Shown: positions 63,501-64,000 of the stretch, one piece after another
Numbering within the stretch: position 1 is the first letter of the stretch
Layout: each line of letters starts with the position of its first letter
DNA from: Pseudomonas sp. St316
GTDB taxonomy: Bacteria; Pseudomonadota; Gammaproteobacteria; Pseudomonadales; Pseudomonadaceae
Length of the DNA: 64,000 bases
Assembly (NCBI RefSeq): GCF_018325905.1
Contig: NZ_AP021901.1
Location: forward strand, 1,798,001-1,862,000
Direction: 5' to 3'
The notes under the pieces: generated by a model
Databases searched by the model: none
Told to the model about the DNA's origin: nothing
Seen by the model: the letters and a program-made list of their open reading frames with translations, nothing else
Program-made: the position numbers and the translations under genes

Positions 63501-63542
63501 AAAAAACCTCATGTCAGATTCAGTGCAGAACCTGACATGAGG
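63501..63542 (-). terminator. Terminator-like hairpin sequestering the pilL ribosome site
   Basis: On the minus strand CCTCATGTCAG, a 14-base loop and CTGACATGAGG form a perfect 11-bp stem, followed by TTTTTT and then CC-ATG of the PilL-like gene. It has all features of an intrinsic terminator, and the GAGG in its 3' arm is the only ribosome site of that gene. Confidence 0.8.
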
Positions 63543-63604
63543 TGAAGGAGCGATTCAGTGAGTAAGTTGATTCAAGACGGGTCGTGTTTAAGTTGAACGC
63601 GTTG

Positions 63605-63991
63605 CTATTCGTCATAAATGGCGAGCCCATCCAAGACGGCAGCGTCGGGGTCGAAAATCAACAACCTCACATCCGCCAATGCCGCCAGATACAGTACGTT
63701 GACCAGGGCTTCCGGTGTGCCAGCGTCGAGCTGCTCCTGCCTCAGCGATGTGTAAGGACTGCCCTCAATCTTCATCAGATTTTCGTCGGTCCAGGGCGTG
63801 CCGACCAGCTTACACCCGAGGCCATTGCCGTCTGGCAGGGCGAAGGGTTCAAACAGCAGACCGGTTGGTCCGGAGTTGAAATTGCTAGCCCGGCGTTCCA
63901 AGTAGCGCAACGCCTCTTCAGTGAGGTGTGCGGTACTGATCTCCCAGGCTCGACTGTAGTGTCCTGTGTCGAAGCTCAAACGGTGGACCAT
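63605..63991 (-). CDS. Conserved ICE protein, possibly DUF5983-like
   Basis: Soluble acidic protein of 128 residues. The closing part (LYLAALADVRLLIFDPDAAVLDGLAIYDE) recalls DUF5983 proteins of mobile elements, in which such a strand-helix-strand ends the domain. The start is ATG 63991, but only nine bases upstream of it are visible, so a longer N-terminus cannot be excluded. A hairpin separates it from the PilL-like gene. Confidence 0.6.
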   Translation of the reverse strand: MVHRLSFDTGHYSRAWEISTAHLTEEALRYLERRASNFNSGPTGLLFEPFALPDGNGLGCKLVGTPWTDENLMKIEGSPYTSLRQEQLDAGTPEALVNVLYLAALADVRLLIFDPDAAVLDGLAIYDE

Positions 63992-64000
63992 GGCTTGGGC

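Larger units (their letters stand above)
27786..64000. mobile_element. Integrative and conjugative element, left part (PFGI-1/ICEclc-like, MPF-G type)
   Basis: The element starts at the tRNA-Gly junction with a P4-type integrase. It carries a MOBH relaxase, TraD coupling protein, a VirB4/TraC-type ATPase and nearly the whole set of G-type mating-pair genes, plus cargo. Composition varies from core-like (tra genes) to AT-rich (34207-36829). The right end and the typical replication/partition genes (parB, ssb, topB) are not in the window. Confidence 0.9.

Overview
The window comes from a Pseudomonas chromosome, most likely the P. fluorescens complex. The left 27 kb has core Pseudomonas genes in familiar order (htpG end, dienelactone hydrolase, pirin, fabB-fabA, a hybrid kinase in the position of P. 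aeruginosa PA1611, gpsA, sixA, pyrF). It is also studded with the 'GTGGGAGCGAGCTTGCTCGCGATGGCGG' class of REP palindromes typical of fluorescent pseudomonads. All genus, family and synteny statements are from recall, not from a database search.

Region 1 (1-27372) is core genome. It holds fatty acid synthesis (fabAB); an operon of TonB receptor, periplasmic binding protein and hybrid sensor kinase; gpsA, a DUF4389 gene and sixA; two overlapping alpha/beta hydrolases; an OmpR/EnvZ-type two-component pair; pyrF; an MDR oxidoreductase; an SDR; a MocR-type regulator; a chemoreceptor; and a membrane-anchored unknown. A 31-bp block with a palindromic core occurs twice, before the response regulator and before the unknown at 26243-27013.

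Region 2 (27373-27785) is a tRNA-Glu/tRNA-Gly pair present twice, behind a strong sigma-70 promoter. The second tRNA-Gly is the attachment site of an integrative and conjugative element (ICE). Its last 18 bases match what I recall as the core used by ICEclc/PAGI-2 type integrases.

Region 3 (27786 to beyond 64000) is the left part of an ICE with a G-type (PFGI-1/ICEclc-like) conjugation system. In order: a P4-type integrase with an extra C-terminal domain; a phage-lysis fossil; an SOS module (damaged SRAP gene, LexA box, umuD-umuC/rulAB-like genes); a repeat-rich spacer; an AT-rich two-gene ATPase/TOPRIM-like module that is a candidate defence system; a MOBH TraI relaxase; an ArdC-like antirestriction protein; and a long minus-strand mating-pair-formation cluster. 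That cluster runs from PilL-like lipoprotein, PFL_4693, transglycosylase, PFL_4695, TraD and PFL_4697 through RAQPRD, PFL_4701-4705, lipoprotein and the TraC-type ATPase to the TraU-, TraH- and TraG-like proteins. Two breaks in it carry foreign or regulatory genes: a 772-residue protein of unknown function (55191-57509), and an XRE regulator with a small divergent gene (46624-47293). The right end of the ICE is outside the window.

How the parts work together: the integrase recombines the element at tRNA-Gly; TraI and TraD process and deliver the DNA; the type IV secretion genes build the channel; ArdC protects incoming DNA; umuDC gives damage tolerance under SOS control. The ATPase/TOPRIM pair and the 772-residue protein are the most promising undescribed content.
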